This document shows, one piece after another, positions 1 to 8,604 of a DNA stretch of 64,000 nucleotides; within the stretch, counting starts at the first letter, position 1; each line of letters opens with the position of its first letter. The notes below the pieces were generated by a model. That model was not told the DNA's origin. It searched no databases and was given only the letters and a program-made list of their open reading frames with translations. Position numbers and translations under genes: made by a program. This DNA comes from Cellulophaga sp. HaHa_2_95 (GTDB lineage Bacteria; Bacteroidota; Bacteroidia; Flavobacteriales; Flavobacteriaceae): positions 3,658,001 through 3,722,000 of the forward strand of contig NZ_CP058988.1 in NCBI RefSeq assembly GCF_019278565.1, read 5' to 3'.

Positions 1-301
1 CATCTTTATGAATATTTTTACCTACTTCAATCGTAGAATTTGCAATATAATCTTCAAAGGTGTGCAAGGGAAGCCCGCCTAAAGTTAATATCCTTTCTGC
101 AATCATATCTACTTTCTCATTGGCATCAGTATATAACTCCTCAAACTTGATATGCAAGTCAAAAAAGCGTTTTCCTTTAATATTCCAGTGAATACCTCTT
201 AAATTTTGATAATATCTTTGAAAATTGGCTAATAACGTATTTAAATCATCACTTAATTGTGCTGATTTCGCTGCGTCTAATCCTATGCTATTTAGTTTCA
301 T
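1..301 (-). CDS. dps: Dps-family ferritin-like DNA-protection protein (3' end outside window)
   Basis: Dps proteins oxidise and store ferrous iron and protect DNA during peroxide stress. The visible N-terminal ~100 residues carry the family signature: a LNSIGL start, YYQNLRGIHWNIKG with the ferroxidase-site His, and a FFDLHVKFEELYTDAN helix. The frame also opens at 322 (seven extra residues). I prefer the start at 301 because homologues usually begin MKLNSIGL-like and because a TAAATTTG -7 element at 332-325 would put the transcription start inside the longer version. Divergent from oxyR, the classical peroxide regulator. The C-terminus lies beyond base 1. Confidence 0.9.
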   Translation of the reverse strand, partial: MKLNSIGLDAAKSAQLSDDLNTLLANFQRYYQNLRGIHWNIKGKRFFDLHIKFEELYTDANEKVDMIAERILTLGGLPLHTFEDYIANSTIEVGKNIHKD

Positions 302-324
302 AATATATGCTTTTGATTTCATAA

Positions 325-332
325 CAAATTTA
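325..332 (-). promoter_or_regulatory. Candidate -7 element for dps
   Basis: On the minus strand this reads TAAATTTG, an exact match to the Bacteroidota -7 consensus TAnnTTTG. It lies about 24 bases before the preferred dps start at 301. No convincing -33 TTG was found, as expected if an activator such as OxyR is needed. Inference from motif only. Confidence 0.4.
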
Positions 333-403
333 CAAAACATATACCCCTAAGACCATAAGATTCATTGATAGTTTTTATATTTTTATAGCCTAAAACAATA
401 CAA

Positions 404-1342
404 ATGACAATAACGCAATTGCAATATGTTTTGGCTGTTGCCGAATACCAAAATTTTACCCTAGCTGCGGAGAAAAGTTTCGTGACTCAGCCGACTCTAA
501 GCATGCAAGTTCAGAAATTAGAGGATGAACTAGATGTGTTAATTTTTGATCGTGGTAAGAAACCAATTGCCGTTACTGAAGTAGGAAAAAAAATTGTAGC
601 ACAAGCAAAAAATATTGTCAACGAAGCCAATAGGATAAAAGATATTGTTGACCAAGAAAAAGGCTTTATAGGAGGTGAATTTACATTGGGAATCATCCCT
701 ACAGTAATGCCTACATTACTACCTATGTTCTTAAATACTTTTATCAAAAAGTATCCTAAAGTAAATCTTATCATCAAAGAACAGAATACTGAGGATATGA
801 TTCGAAATATTCAAGACGGCCATTTAGATGCCGGTATTGCTGTTACACCTTTAGAAATAGAGTATATCAAAGAACGCCCCTTGTATTATGAACCTTTTGT
901 TGGTTATGTGCCTAAAAACCATAAACTAAATGGTATAGACAAGCTTAAGACTGAAGATTTAGATATAAACGATGTGCTACTCTTAAGAGACGGACATTGT
1001 TTTAGAGATGGGGTCATTAATCTTTGTAAAGCATCTAAAGATGCGCAAGGTGAGGCCTTTCAATTACAAAGTGGAAGTTTTGAAACCTTAGTGAATTTAG
1101 TAAATGAAGGAATGGGGATGACACTACTTCCTTTTTTAAACACGCTAACACTAGATGAGCGTAAAAAAGAAAACTTAAAGTATTTTGAAAGTCCATCTCC
1201 TGCCAGAGAGGTTAGTTTAATCTACCATAAAAGCGAATTAAAAATACAAATTACAGAAGCGCTTAGGGAAGTAATTTCTAGTATCGTTAGAGGTGCTATT
1301 GCTTTTCAAGATGTAAAAATTATAAGTCCACTTAATAAATAG
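404..1342 (+). CDS. oxyR: LysR-family peroxide-sensing regulator OxyR
   Basis: OxyR activates antioxidant genes after disulfide formation by hydrogen peroxide. The 312-residue protein has an N-terminal winged HTH (about 1-60, with TQPTLSMQVQKLE) and a LysR substrate-like domain (about 90-300). The diagnostic redox cysteines are present in DGHCFRDGVINLC at C199 and C208, the same numbers and spacing as in Escherichia coli OxyR. It sits divergently from dps, a normal OxyR target, with 102 bases between the preferred starts. A strong hairpin terminator follows. Confidence 0.93.
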   Translation: MTITQLQYVLAVAEYQNFTLAAEKSFVTQPTLSMQVQKLEDELDVLIFDRGKKPIAVTEVGKKIVAQAKNIVNEANRIKDIVDQEKGFIGGEFTLGIIPTVMPTLLPMFLNTFIKKYPKVNLIIKEQNTEDMIRNIQDGHLDAGIAVTPLEIEYIKERPLYYEPFVGYVPKNHKLNGIDKLKTEDLDINDVLLLRDGHCFRDGVINLCKASKDAQGEAFQLQSGSFETLVNLVNEGMGMTLLPFLNTLTLDERKKENLKYFESPSPAREVSLIYHKSELKIQITEALREVISSIVRGAIAFQDVKIISPLNK

Positions 1343-1364
1343 TAACATTAAAAGTTAGCGTAAT

Positions 1365-1396
1365 AAAAAAGCCACTTATTAAAGTGGCTTTTCTTT
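1365..1396. terminator. Bidirectional intrinsic terminator
   Basis: An 11-bp perfect stem (AAAAGCCACTT, 1367-1377; complement 1382-1392) with a 4-base ATTA loop sits between the convergent oxyR and the small gene at 1396-1629. A-run on the left and T-rich sequence on the right let it work in both directions. Confidence 0.85.
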
Positions 1397-1629
1397 TATG
1401 TTAAGTATATTAAGCTTTGTTTTAGTTCTGGTTTATCATATATAAATTTCTCTAACCAGAGTTTCAGTTCTTCTACTTCTTCAGGCATGAGTGTTGAAAA
1501 AGCTTTCTTTACTTCTTTACAAAATAACTTTGTATCAAAACTAACTTTATTAAGTACCATTTTAGTGTACTCAAGCATTGATTTAGTCATATTAAAATAT
1601 GTATTAGTTGATTTTACTAAGTTAAACAT
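1396..1629 (-). CDS. Small conserved-looking hypothetical protein (77 aa)
   Basis: No function recognised. The 77-residue product is basic and helical with no signal peptide or membrane segment; the second half (MPEEVEELKLWLEKFIYDKP) looks like an amphipathic helix. The stop codon abuts the shared terminator at 1365-1396, which supports it being a real transcription unit convergent with oxyR. Gene prediction rests on frame integrity and position only. Confidence 0.55.
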   Translation of the reverse strand: MFNLVKSTNTYFNMTKSMLEYTKMVLNKVSFDTKLFCKEVKKAFSTLMPEEVEELKLWLEKFIYDKPELKQSLIYLT

Positions 1630-1732
1630 AAAAAGGTAATATGTATTGCTCTGAATAAGTTAAAAAATAGATAAATTGTTGTTAATATAGACAAAAAGCA
1701 TAAATTGTTAGGCTAAGAACCGACCTTTAAGA

Positions 1733-3004
1733 ATGAGAAGAATATTATTTTTATTACTGATTATCAACTTATTACATAGTTGTAGCGCTTCAAAAATCAA
1801 AAAAATACGTAAAGAAACACAGCAAGCGTTTATGGAGCCTTTTTACGATAATCAGTTTTTAGGAGTGTTCATTTATGACCCTACAAGAAACGATACACTT
1901 GTAAAATACAATAGTGAAAAATTTTTTACACCTGCTAGTACTACTAAAATAGCCACCTTGTATACTGCCTTAAATGTGTTGCCTAAAAATATACCTTCTC
2001 TTAAATATCACACTACTGGAGACACGGTTTATATAGAAGGCACAGGAGATCCTAGTTTATTACATCCGTATTTTAAAGATAGTACGGCTCTCCATTTTTT
2101 AAAAGGGTACAAACATATCAAATTGAACCTACATAATTTTGAAACTACCGCTTATGGGCCCGGATGGGCTTGGGAAGATTATGATGCCTATTACCAGCCA
2201 GAACGTTCCTCATTACCCATGTATGGGAATGTTTTATCCGTTTATAAAAACGATTCCATAACAATTACCCCATCGTTCTTTAAAAATGATATTAAACCGA
2301 TGGTTGCACCAAAGGCACGTAGTCAGCATCAAAATATTTTTTATAATAATCTCCATAAAAAAGACACTACCGTAACTCCCTTTATAGTAGATGATACGTT
2401 AGTTAAAAGTTTGCTTGATACTGCTTTAAACAAGAATGTAGAACTAATAAGCAAATTTCCTAAAGTAAATAAACAAACAGTCTATAGTATCCCCACAGAT
2501 TCTATTTTAAAAAGAATGATGGCGGTTAGTGATAATTTCCTAGCGGAACAATTACTTATTTTATCTAGCGCCACACTTTCTGATACCTTAAATTTAAAAA
2601 ACGCACAGCGCTATATTTTAGAACAAAACCTTGCAGATTTAAAGCACCAACCTAGATGGGTAGATGGCTCAGGACTTTCTAGATATAATTTATTTACCCC
2701 TGAATCTTTAGTTCATATTTTAAAAAAAATATACATGGAACAATCACAGGAACGAATCTTTGATTTATTTCCTGCAGGAGGTGTTTCCGGTACGTTGACA
2801 AATTGGTACGGAGGAATAAACGAACCATATCTATATGCCAAATCTGGTTCTTTAGGTAATGTATATTGTTTAAGTGGTTATTTACGAACCAAATCTGGTA
2901 AGACTTTGATTTTTAGCATCATGAACAATCACTACAAACAACCTACTGAGGAACTAAAGAAACGAATGCAATTGGTCTTCGAGAATTTAAGAGACCACTA
3001 TTAG
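1733..3004 (+). CDS. dacB: D-alanyl-D-alanine carboxypeptidase/endopeptidase, PBP4 (DacB) family S13
   Basis: PBP4-type enzymes remove the terminal D-Ala of murein peptides and cleave cross-links in the periplasm. The three penicillin-binding motifs are all visible: S69-T-T-K72, S266-D-N and K370-S-G. The start MRRILFLLLIINLLHSC is a lipoprotein leader with Cys17 as the lipidation site, so it is probably membrane-anchored. At 423 residues it is slightly shorter than E. coli PBP4, consistent with a smaller insert between the first two motifs. Single gene, convergent with the Nudix gene, 7 bases between stops. Confidence 0.9.
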   Translation: MRRILFLLLIINLLHSCSASKIKKIRKETQQAFMEPFYDNQFLGVFIYDPTRNDTLVKYNSEKFFTPASTTKIATLYTALNVLPKNIPSLKYHTTGDTVYIEGTGDPSLLHPYFKDSTALHFLKGYKHIKLNLHNFETTAYGPGWAWEDYDAYYQPERSSLPMYGNVLSVYKNDSITITPSFFKNDIKPMVAPKARSQHQNIFYNNLHKKDTTVTPFIVDDTLVKSLLDTALNKNVELISKFPKVNKQTVYSIPTDSILKRMMAVSDNFLAEQLLILSSATLSDTLNLKNAQRYILEQNLADLKHQPRWVDGSGLSRYNLFTPESLVHILKKIYMEQSQERIFDLFPAGGVSGTLTNWYGGINEPYLYAKSGSLGNVYCLSGYLRTKSGKTLIFSIMNNHYKQPTEELKKRMQLVFENLRDHY

Positions 3005-3011
3005 AGACTCT

Positions 3012-3593
3012 TTAAGAAAGCTGCTGTATTTTTACATGTTGTAATAACATAATTGATTTACCATCAATTATAGCTCCAGAAGCAATCATATCATAAGCTT
3101 CGGATAGCGGAATTTCTAACACCTCAATATTTTCAGTTTCATCATCTGCACCACCACCCGCATTGATTTTCATGGTATCATCAATATAACCTATAAAAAA
3201 GTGGACTTTTTGCTTCACCGTACCCGGCACCATGAAACTCTCAAAAACCTTACTGACTTCAGGAATTTGATAGCCAGTCTCTTCAATAACCTCTTTTTTG
3301 ATACACACCTCAGGAGTATCCCCTTCTAAAAGTCCGGCGCAAACCTCAACAAGCATTCCTGTAGCCACACCATTTTGATAAGCAGGCATCCGAAACTGTT
3401 TGGTTAAAATAACAGATGCTCTTTCTCTATGTATTAAAAGAATAGCTGCAGCATCACCACAATCATAAACTTCTCGTTCTTGTTTTTCCCAAGAACCATC
3501 TTCTTTATGATAATCAAAGAAATATTTATCTAACCTATACCAGTTATCTGATAACAGTTTTTTCGTTATATTTTTTACCGTTCCGTTTTTCAA
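3012..3593 (-). CDS. Nudix hydrolase, GDP-mannose pyrophosphatase (NudK)-like
   Basis: Nudix enzymes hydrolyse nucleoside diphosphates linked to another moiety. The 193-residue protein has a Nudix box at about residues 87-108 (AGLLEGDTPEVCIKKEVIEE then TGY), where KEVIEETG supplies the metal-binding glutamates. The flanking sequence (CAGLLEGD, VPGTVKQKVHFFIGY) resembles the GDP-mannose/ADP-ribose pyrophosphatase branch. Lys replaces the usual Arg of the REUxEE core. Followed 17 bases downstream by no co-directional gene; it lies just downstream of the AIM24 gene on the same strand, probably co-transcribed. Exact substrate uncertain. Confidence 0.8.
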   Translation of the reverse strand: MKNGTVKNITKKLLSDNWYRLDKYFFDYHKEDGSWEKQEREVYDCGDAAAILLIHRERASVILTKQFRMPAYQNGVATGMLVEVCAGLLEGDTPEVCIKKEVIEETGYQIPEVSKVFESFMVPGTVKQKVHFFIGYIDDTMKINAGGGADDETENIEVLEIPLSEAYDMIASGAIIDGKSIMLLQHVKIQQLS

Positions 3594-3610
3594 ACTTTTT
3601 ACGTCTACAA

Positions 3611-4402
3611 TTAATTATCACCATCTAATAAATTTCCAATACCTCCAAGAATACTTCCTTCTCCTTTGGTATTGCCCCCGCTTGGTATTGCAGCAAGAAC
3701 ACGACCTGCTAGTCTACTAAAAGGTAACGATTGCACATATACCGTTCCTGGACCACGCAGCGTAGCATAAAATAATCCTTCCCCGCCAAATACAGTATTT
3801 TTAATACCTCCTACAAATTCAATATCATAATCTACATGTTGTGTAAAGCCCACAATACATCCAGTATCTACCCGGAGAACTTCTCCTGATTTTAATTCTT
3901 TTTTTGCTAAAGTACCTCCTGCATGCACAAATGCCAAACCGTCGCCTTCTAATTTTTGCATGATAAATCCTTCCCCACCAAACAAACCTCTTCCTAAACG
4001 TTTTGAAAATTCAATACCAATAGAAACACCTTTTGCGGCACAAAGAAAAGCATCTTTCTGGCATATAAATTTACCCTGTGTTTCAGATAAATCTATCGGA
4101 AGTATTTTTCCCGGATAAGGAGATGCAAAACTAACCTTACGTTTTACTTGACCTATATTTAAAAAAGCCGTCATAAATAAGCTTTCACCCGTAAGCATAC
4201 GCTTTCCTGCAGAAAATATTTTACCTAAAACACCTTTATCCTGATTAGAACCGTCTCCAAAAATGGTATCCATTTTAATATCGGAGTCCATCATCATAAA
4301 ACTCCCTGCCTCTGCGACAACAGCTTCTTGAGGATCTAGTTCTATTTCTACAAACTGCATTTCTTCTCCAAATATCTGAAAATCTATTTCATGTGCATTC
4401 AT
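3611..4402 (-). CDS. AIM24/TIGR00266 family protein
   Basis: The 263-residue protein is rich in glycine and beta strands and has the repeated pattern of the TIGR00266/AIM24 family ([58 protein letters not shown]). The family forms a beta-helical fold; the mitochondrial member AIM24 affects inner-membrane organisation, but the bacterial role is not established. No signal peptide. 17 bases upstream of the Nudix gene on the same strand, so likely one transcript. Confidence 0.8.
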   Translation of the reverse strand: MNAHEIDFQIFGEEMQFVEIELDPQEAVVAEAGSFMMMDSDIKMDTIFGDGSNQDKGVLGKIFSAGKRMLTGESLFMTAFLNIGQVKRKVSFASPYPGKILPIDLSETQGKFICQKDAFLCAAKGVSIGIEFSKRLGRGLFGGEGFIMQKLEGDGLAFVHAGGTLAKKELKSGEVLRVDTGCIVGFTQHVDYDIEFVGGIKNTVFGGEGLFYATLRGPGTVYVQSLPFSRLAGRVLAAIPSGGNTKGEGSILGGIGNLLDGDN

Positions 4403-4465
4403 GTCCTGTCTATTTTTTGATTGATGATTATTAGTACGTTCTAGGAAACAAATGTTACAATTTCA

Positions 4466-4957
4466 CTACTTATTTTTGATGACATTGGCTAACTCTTCCG
4501 GTTTTTGAGTGCCCACCATCAGCTTCTTTCCATTTTTTAAATGAATAGCTAATCCGTAATTTCCTTTTATATTATACACCGTTCCATACTTTAAACTTAA
4601 CCTAATTCCATATCCTACAAACCCATAGGTAACAATTTCTGTAGTGTTTATTTCTGACCATTTCCATTTTTTTGTAAAAAAAGGAAAAAATGAAACTTGA
4701 ATATAATCTTGTGATAGGGTAGTTTTTAATTTTAACAGCATGAAGAGTATTAAAACTACAAGCATAAGTCCCAATGAAATCCAGAAATCATTTGACGGTA
4801 TTAAACTAAAAGAGAAATTGCCATTGGCCTGATTAGGATCTTCTAAAATAGGTTTAACCAAAGTATAGAATAGAATCACGATAGGCGCCAGCAATAATAA
4901 CCACAACCACCATTGTGTAAATTTTTGCTCCTCATGAAATAAAGGTTTCTCTTTCAT
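4466..4957 (-). CDS. Two-helix membrane protein with PH-like C-terminal domain
   Basis: No specific family assigned. Starting at MKEKPLF (4957), the ~163-residue product has two hydrophobic helices (WWLWLLLLAPIVILFYTLV and FWISLGLMLVVLILFMLL) followed by a ~90-residue soluble part (QDYIQVSFFPFFTKKWKWSE ... MVGTQKPEELANVI) with the look of bacterial PH-domain proteins. The frame extends 13 codons upstream (to 4996), but that extension is hydrophilic, lacks family character and would start on TTG. Role unknown. Confidence 0.65.
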   Translation of the reverse strand: MKEKPLFHEEQKFTQWWLWLLLLAPIVILFYTLVKPILEDPNQANGNFSFSLIPSNDFWISLGLMLVVLILFMLLKLKTTLSQDYIQVSFFPFFTKKWKWSEINTTEIVTYGFVGYGIRLSLKYGTVYNIKGNYGLAIHLKNGKKLMVGTQKPEELANVIKNK

Positions 4958-5072
4958 TATACACGAATTAGATATAAAATCATTAAAAATTAACAATCAA
5001 AATAAACCTACAAGTAACTTGGTCCTATTAAACCCACAATATTCACCTATAGTACTCGAATAAGGAATTCCT

Positions 5073-5531
5073 CTATTTCTTTCTTAACTTAATAGTCCAC
5101 TCAAAATTAAAGGTAGATACCACTACTCCATCGGTATTAACTCCTACAGATTTCATCCAAATAGTTTGACCTTCTCCTGTCGCTACCGTTTTATCAATAC
5201 CTTCTTTAATTAAATGACCGTCCTCACACGTAAATGTAATTTTACCTGTAGCCTTTTTAGTGAAACTAGCGTTATTATTTGCTACTAACATCGATATTTT
5301 CTGTCCGCTTTCTTTAATTTGATCAATCATCATAGCGCCAGTAGATAATTCTGCCGCCATACCTTGAACTGCCCAAAACATAGAATTAAAAGGATTTTGA
5401 TTTATCCATCTATGGGTTACTGTTACTACTGCTTTCTTTGTATCTATATGACGCAAACGCACACCACACCACCAAGCAGAAGGCAATTTAAAAAATGTAA
5501 ACGAATTAAACTTACTTGCGGAAACTCCCAT
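5073..5531 (-). CDS. DUF4442 hotdog-fold protein
   Basis: The 152-residue protein matches the DUF4442 type of hotdog thioesterase-like proteins: a central helix region NQNPFNSMFWAVQGMAAEL, then strands with SMLVANNNASFTKKATGKI. A fatty acyl-CoA thioesterase role is plausible by fold but not shown by catalytic residues. Single gene, divergent from the DUF4870 cluster. Confidence 0.75.
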   Translation of the reverse strand: MGVSASKFNSFTFFKLPSAWWCGVRLRHIDTKKAVVTVTHRWINQNPFNSMFWAVQGMAAELSTGAMMIDQIKESGQKISMLVANNNASFTKKATGKITFTCEDGHLIKEGIDKTVATGEGQTIWMKSVGVNTDGVVVSTFNFEWTIKLRKK

Positions 5532-5604
5532 AACTACTCTAAATTTTGTATAAAAGTATTGAAAAATAACGAGCTTACAAATGTTAATAAAAAGTTAATT
5601 TTCA

Positions 5605-5646
5605 GTACTATGTGTTGCATAGTACCTTTTTTTAGACATATATTTG
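5605..5646 (+). promoter_or_regulatory. Promoter with embedded palindrome before DUF4870-PadR-PspC cluster
   Basis: A -33 TTG at 5615-5617 and a -7 TATATTTG at 5639-5646 match the Bacteroidota promoter consensus with good spacing, 20 bases before the ATG at 5666. An inverted repeat GTACTATG-N5-CATAGTAC (5605-5612 and 5618-5625) straddles the -33 element, the place where a repressor would block the polymerase. The cognate regulator is unknown; PadR encoded two genes downstream is the first candidate. Confidence 0.6.
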
Positions 5647-5665
5647 CATAAGAAATTACTAAGCC

Positions 5666-6148
5666 ATGACAGATACTATATCAAAACACGAAAAAAACCT
5701 CTCTGCAATTTTGCACGCATCGACGTTCTCTAAGTTTTTTATTCCTTTCGGAAACTTTATAGTTCCTTTGGTTCTTTGGACCGCAAATAAGAATGAATAT
5801 AAGTATGTAGATTATAATGGAAAACAAGCTTTAAATTTTCAATTAAGCTTATTGCTTTATTCCATACTTATTGGCATTATAAGTATTCCATTATTTTTAG
5901 GGTTAATTCCAAACCTATTTGATTTTGGAAATTTCTCATTTGGAAATTTAAATCATTTTAATACTATGAATTTTCATTTTGACAGTAATGACTTCAGGTT
6001 TGGTTCCTGGCTGATTCCTTTTGGAGTAAGCGGTTTATTACACGGAGCTCTATTTGCACTAAATATTGTATATACCATTTTAGCCGTCATAAAAACAAAT
6101 GAAGGTCAAGAATTTTCATATCCATTAACTATTAAATTTATAAAGTAA
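5666..6148 (+). CDS. DUF4870/Tic20-like membrane protein
   Basis: The 160-residue protein has the DUF4870 pattern: a conserved opening (NLSAILHASTFSKFFIPFG then PLVLW), a central YVDYNGKQALNFQLSLLLY segment and three to four hydrophobic helices, ending with a helix before KTNEGQEFSYPLTIKFIK. The family is widespread and uncharacterised. It starts a plus-strand series with the PadR, PspC and DUF2807 genes, although the 183-base gap before padR may hold a second promoter. Probably located in the inner membrane. Confidence 0.8.
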   Translation: MTDTISKHEKNLSAILHASTFSKFFIPFGNFIVPLVLWTANKNEYKYVDYNGKQALNFQLSLLLYSILIGIISIPLFLGLIPNLFDFGNFSFGNLNHFNTMNFHFDSNDFRFGSWLIPFGVSGLLHGALFALNIVYTILAVIKTNEGQEFSYPLTIKFIK

Positions 6149-6331
6149 AAAAAGGTCTTAATCACACCTTTTCAGTATAGGAGTTTATTCATTAATCACA
6201 ATCAAAAAAATCAATCTGGATGTTTATTCATCAATCAAAAAACGAACCGTTAATCTATGCAAGAAGTTAGTTCTAAGAAAACAGAAAGAATTTCGAGGCT
6301 AAAAAAGCTGCATACAAAGCAAGACGAAATT

Positions 6332-6667
6332 ATGAATGTAGAAAATACAAAGGCGCAAATGCGTAAAGGTGTACTGGAATATTGCATCCTCTCTATTTTA
6401 AATGGAGAAGACAAATATGCATCAGAAATCCTTGAAACATTAAAGAATGCCAAAATGCTTGTGGTAGAGGGTACCATCTATCCTTTATTAACACGATTAA
6501 AAAATGCAGGCTTATTAAATTATCGTTGGGAAGAGTCTACTTCTGGACCACCAAGAAAATACTATACATTGACTGAAACAGGGAAGCTATTTCTAAAAGA
6601 ATTAGACACTACTTGGGATGAATTACGAAGTGCTACTAACCTAGTGACCAACAACAAAAACAACTAA
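6332..6667 (+). CDS. PadR-family transcriptional regulator
   Basis: PadR regulators are small winged-helix repressors. The start MNVENTKAQMRKGVLEYCIL at 6332 is the usual start of flavobacterial PadR proteins; the frame runs 25 codons further upstream (6257), but that part is charged and non-homologous in look. Core motifs are the winged helix VVEGTIYPLLTRLKNAGLL and the wing SGPPRKYYTLTETG. The stop is 2 bases before the start of the PspC gene, so the two are translationally close. Likely controls its own operon. Confidence in family high, in ligand none. Confidence 0.88.
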   Translation: MNVENTKAQMRKGVLEYCILSILNGEDKYASEILETLKNAKMLVVEGTIYPLLTRLKNAGLLNYRWEESTSGPPRKYYTLTETGKLFLKELDTTWDELRSATNLVTNNKNN

Positions 6668-6669
6668 CG

Positions 6670-8451
6670 ATGAACAAAACTGTAAATATAAATCTCGCTA
6701 ATATACTTTTTCATATTGATGAAAATGCGTACAATAAAATGCGACGTTATCTAGAATCTGTAAAAAGATCATTTGCAAATACCTCAGGTAGTGATGAAAT
6801 TTTAGCAGATATTGAAGCAAGAATCGCAGAATTATTTCATGAGAAACTAGCCAATGAACGCCAGGTCATTACCACCAAAGAAGTCGATGAAGTCATCGCT
6901 ATCATGGGGCAGCCAGAAGATTATATGGTTGATGAAGATATTTTTGATGATGAACCTGTAACTGCTTCAAAAGAGCCCAAAAGAGTTAAAAAATTATACC
7001 GAGATATTGATGCTAAATATGTAGCAGGTGTTTCCGCTGGCTTAGGGCATTATATTGGAGTAGATCCTATTTGGGTGCGTATACTTTGGATTGTATTAAC
7101 CGTTGGTTCTGGAGGTAGTTTTGCTTTAATTTATGGCTTATTATGGATTTTGATTCCTGAAGCCAAAACAACCGCACAGAAACTAGACATGCGTGGTGAA
7201 GATGTGAACATCAGTAACATTGAACGTAAAGTAAAAGAGGGTTTTGATGAAGTTGCAGACCGTGTAAAAAATGTTGATTACGAAAAAGTAGGTAATAAAG
7301 TTAAAAGTAGTGGGAAAACTTTTTTTGACACCCTTGGCGAAATCATCATGTTCTTCTTTAAAATCATAGGGAAATTTGTTGGAATCATATTAATTATTAC
7401 AGGCGGTGCCGGATTAATCGCTATGCTAATTGGTCTATTTACAGTGGGTGTTTTTGATACTGTTCACTTAGGGCCATTAAACTTATATGAATTAGTAGAT
7501 GCTACAAATACTCCTTTTTGGATTGTAGCCATAGTTGCTTTTCTCTTAGTAGCTATACCTCTATTCTTTTTATTATATCTAGGATTAAAAATTCTAATTA
7601 CCAATTTAAAATCTATAGGGTCTGTCGCTAAATTTTCACTCTTAGGCCTATGGTTAATATCCTTTATTGCTATTATCATACTTGGTGCTAAACAAGCTTC
7701 TTCTAGAGCTTTCTGGGATAGCGCAATTACAGATACAGAATATTACATCAACAGTCCTAATGACACTTTAAATATTGCTTTTTCCTCTAATGATCTACAT
7801 TGGAATAGACGTACTTTAAATATTGGTGATATGATTGTGAGTTACGATGACAACGGACAAGAAATATTATCCTCTCAAGATGTAGAGTTTAATTTTAAAA
7901 CTTCAAAAGATTCTCTTATTCACATAGAAGTTCAGAAAAACTCTAATGGAAAATCGTTCTTAAATGCCCGAGAGACTGCTGAAAAAATTGATTATGAATT
8001 TAGATTAGAAGGCAACACGCTAGAATTAGATGAATTCTTGACAACGCGAAGAGAAAACAAATTTAAAAATCAAGAGGTTCGTGTATTTATTTACTTGCCA
8101 AAAGGAATGAAATTAAAGTTTTTGAATACCGTGGATAACTGCTGGCGCATAAACACTAAAAATGATAGCAAAATTAACGATTGCGATGTCTATGATTTTA
8201 AATGGATGATGGGAAACAATGGAACCTTACAATGCCTAGATTGTCCTGTAAAAGAATTAGAATTCTCTGAGGATGAAAATCGCGTAAAAATAAATGGTAA
8301 CGGTATAGATATCAACATCAATGAAAATGGAGAAAAAGGCAAAATTAAAATAAATGAAGATGGTATTGATATTGATGTTCATGACAATGGCGAATCATTT
8401 ATCTTAAAAATAGACGAAAACGGCATCCGTGTTGATGCCGATGAAAACTAG
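6670..8451 (+). CDS. PspC-domain membrane protein with C-terminal beta-repeat region
   Basis: 593 residues. Residues 1-95 form a soluble helical module (IDENAYNKMRRYLESVKRSF ... VIAIMGQPEDY). A PspC domain follows (KKLYRDIDAKYVAGVSAGLG, then a helix ending WILIPEA), then three to four more membrane helices up to about 350. The C-terminal ~240 residues are extracytoplasmic and end in an acidic repeat of about 16 residues (NGIDININENGEKG, DGIDIDVHDNGE, NGIRVDADEN). PspC proteins act in envelope stress signalling in other bacteria; the fused output here is unknown. Co-transcribed with padR. Confidence 0.85.
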   Translation: MNKTVNINLANILFHIDENAYNKMRRYLESVKRSFANTSGSDEILADIEARIAELFHEKLANERQVITTKEVDEVIAIMGQPEDYMVDEDIFDDEPVTASKEPKRVKKLYRDIDAKYVAGVSAGLGHYIGVDPIWVRILWIVLTVGSGGSFALIYGLLWILIPEAKTTAQKLDMRGEDVNISNIERKVKEGFDEVADRVKNVDYEKVGNKVKSSGKTFFDTLGEIIMFFFKIIGKFVGIILIITGGAGLIAMLIGLFTVGVFDTVHLGPLNLYELVDATNTPFWIVAIVAFLLVAIPLFFLLYLGLKILITNLKSIGSVAKFSLLGLWLISFIAIIILGAKQASSRAFWDSAITDTEYYINSPNDTLNIAFSSNDLHWNRRTLNIGDMIVSYDDNGQEILSSQDVEFNFKTSKDSLIHIEVQKNSNGKSFLNARETAEKIDYEFRLEGNTLELDEFLTTRRENKFKNQEVRVFIYLPKGMKLKFLNTVDNCWRINTKNDSKINDCDVYDFKWMMGNNGTLQCLDCPVKELEFSEDENRVKINGNGIDININENGEKGKIKINEDGIDIDVHDNGESFILKIDENGIRVDADEN

Positions 8452-8604
8452 TATTTAATACAAGGCACTACACTAAACCACTAGTGAACTGCTATTAAAA
8501 TGTAATCATAACAATTCATCAATTAAAAACAACAGTTGGGTTAGTATAATTATACGTAAACCTAAAAAAGCATCAAATTTACACCAATCATAAAAACAAC
8601 AATC

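Noticed and set aside
5364..5651. 95-aa plus-strand frame across the DUF4442 start and intergenic region
   Set aside because: Overlaps the DUF4442 gene and the DUF4870 promoter; no recognisable domain.
6257..6331. Longer N-terminus for PadR
   Set aside because: The 25 extra residues are charged and not seen at the start of the family; MNVENTKAQMRKG at 6332 is the normal start.
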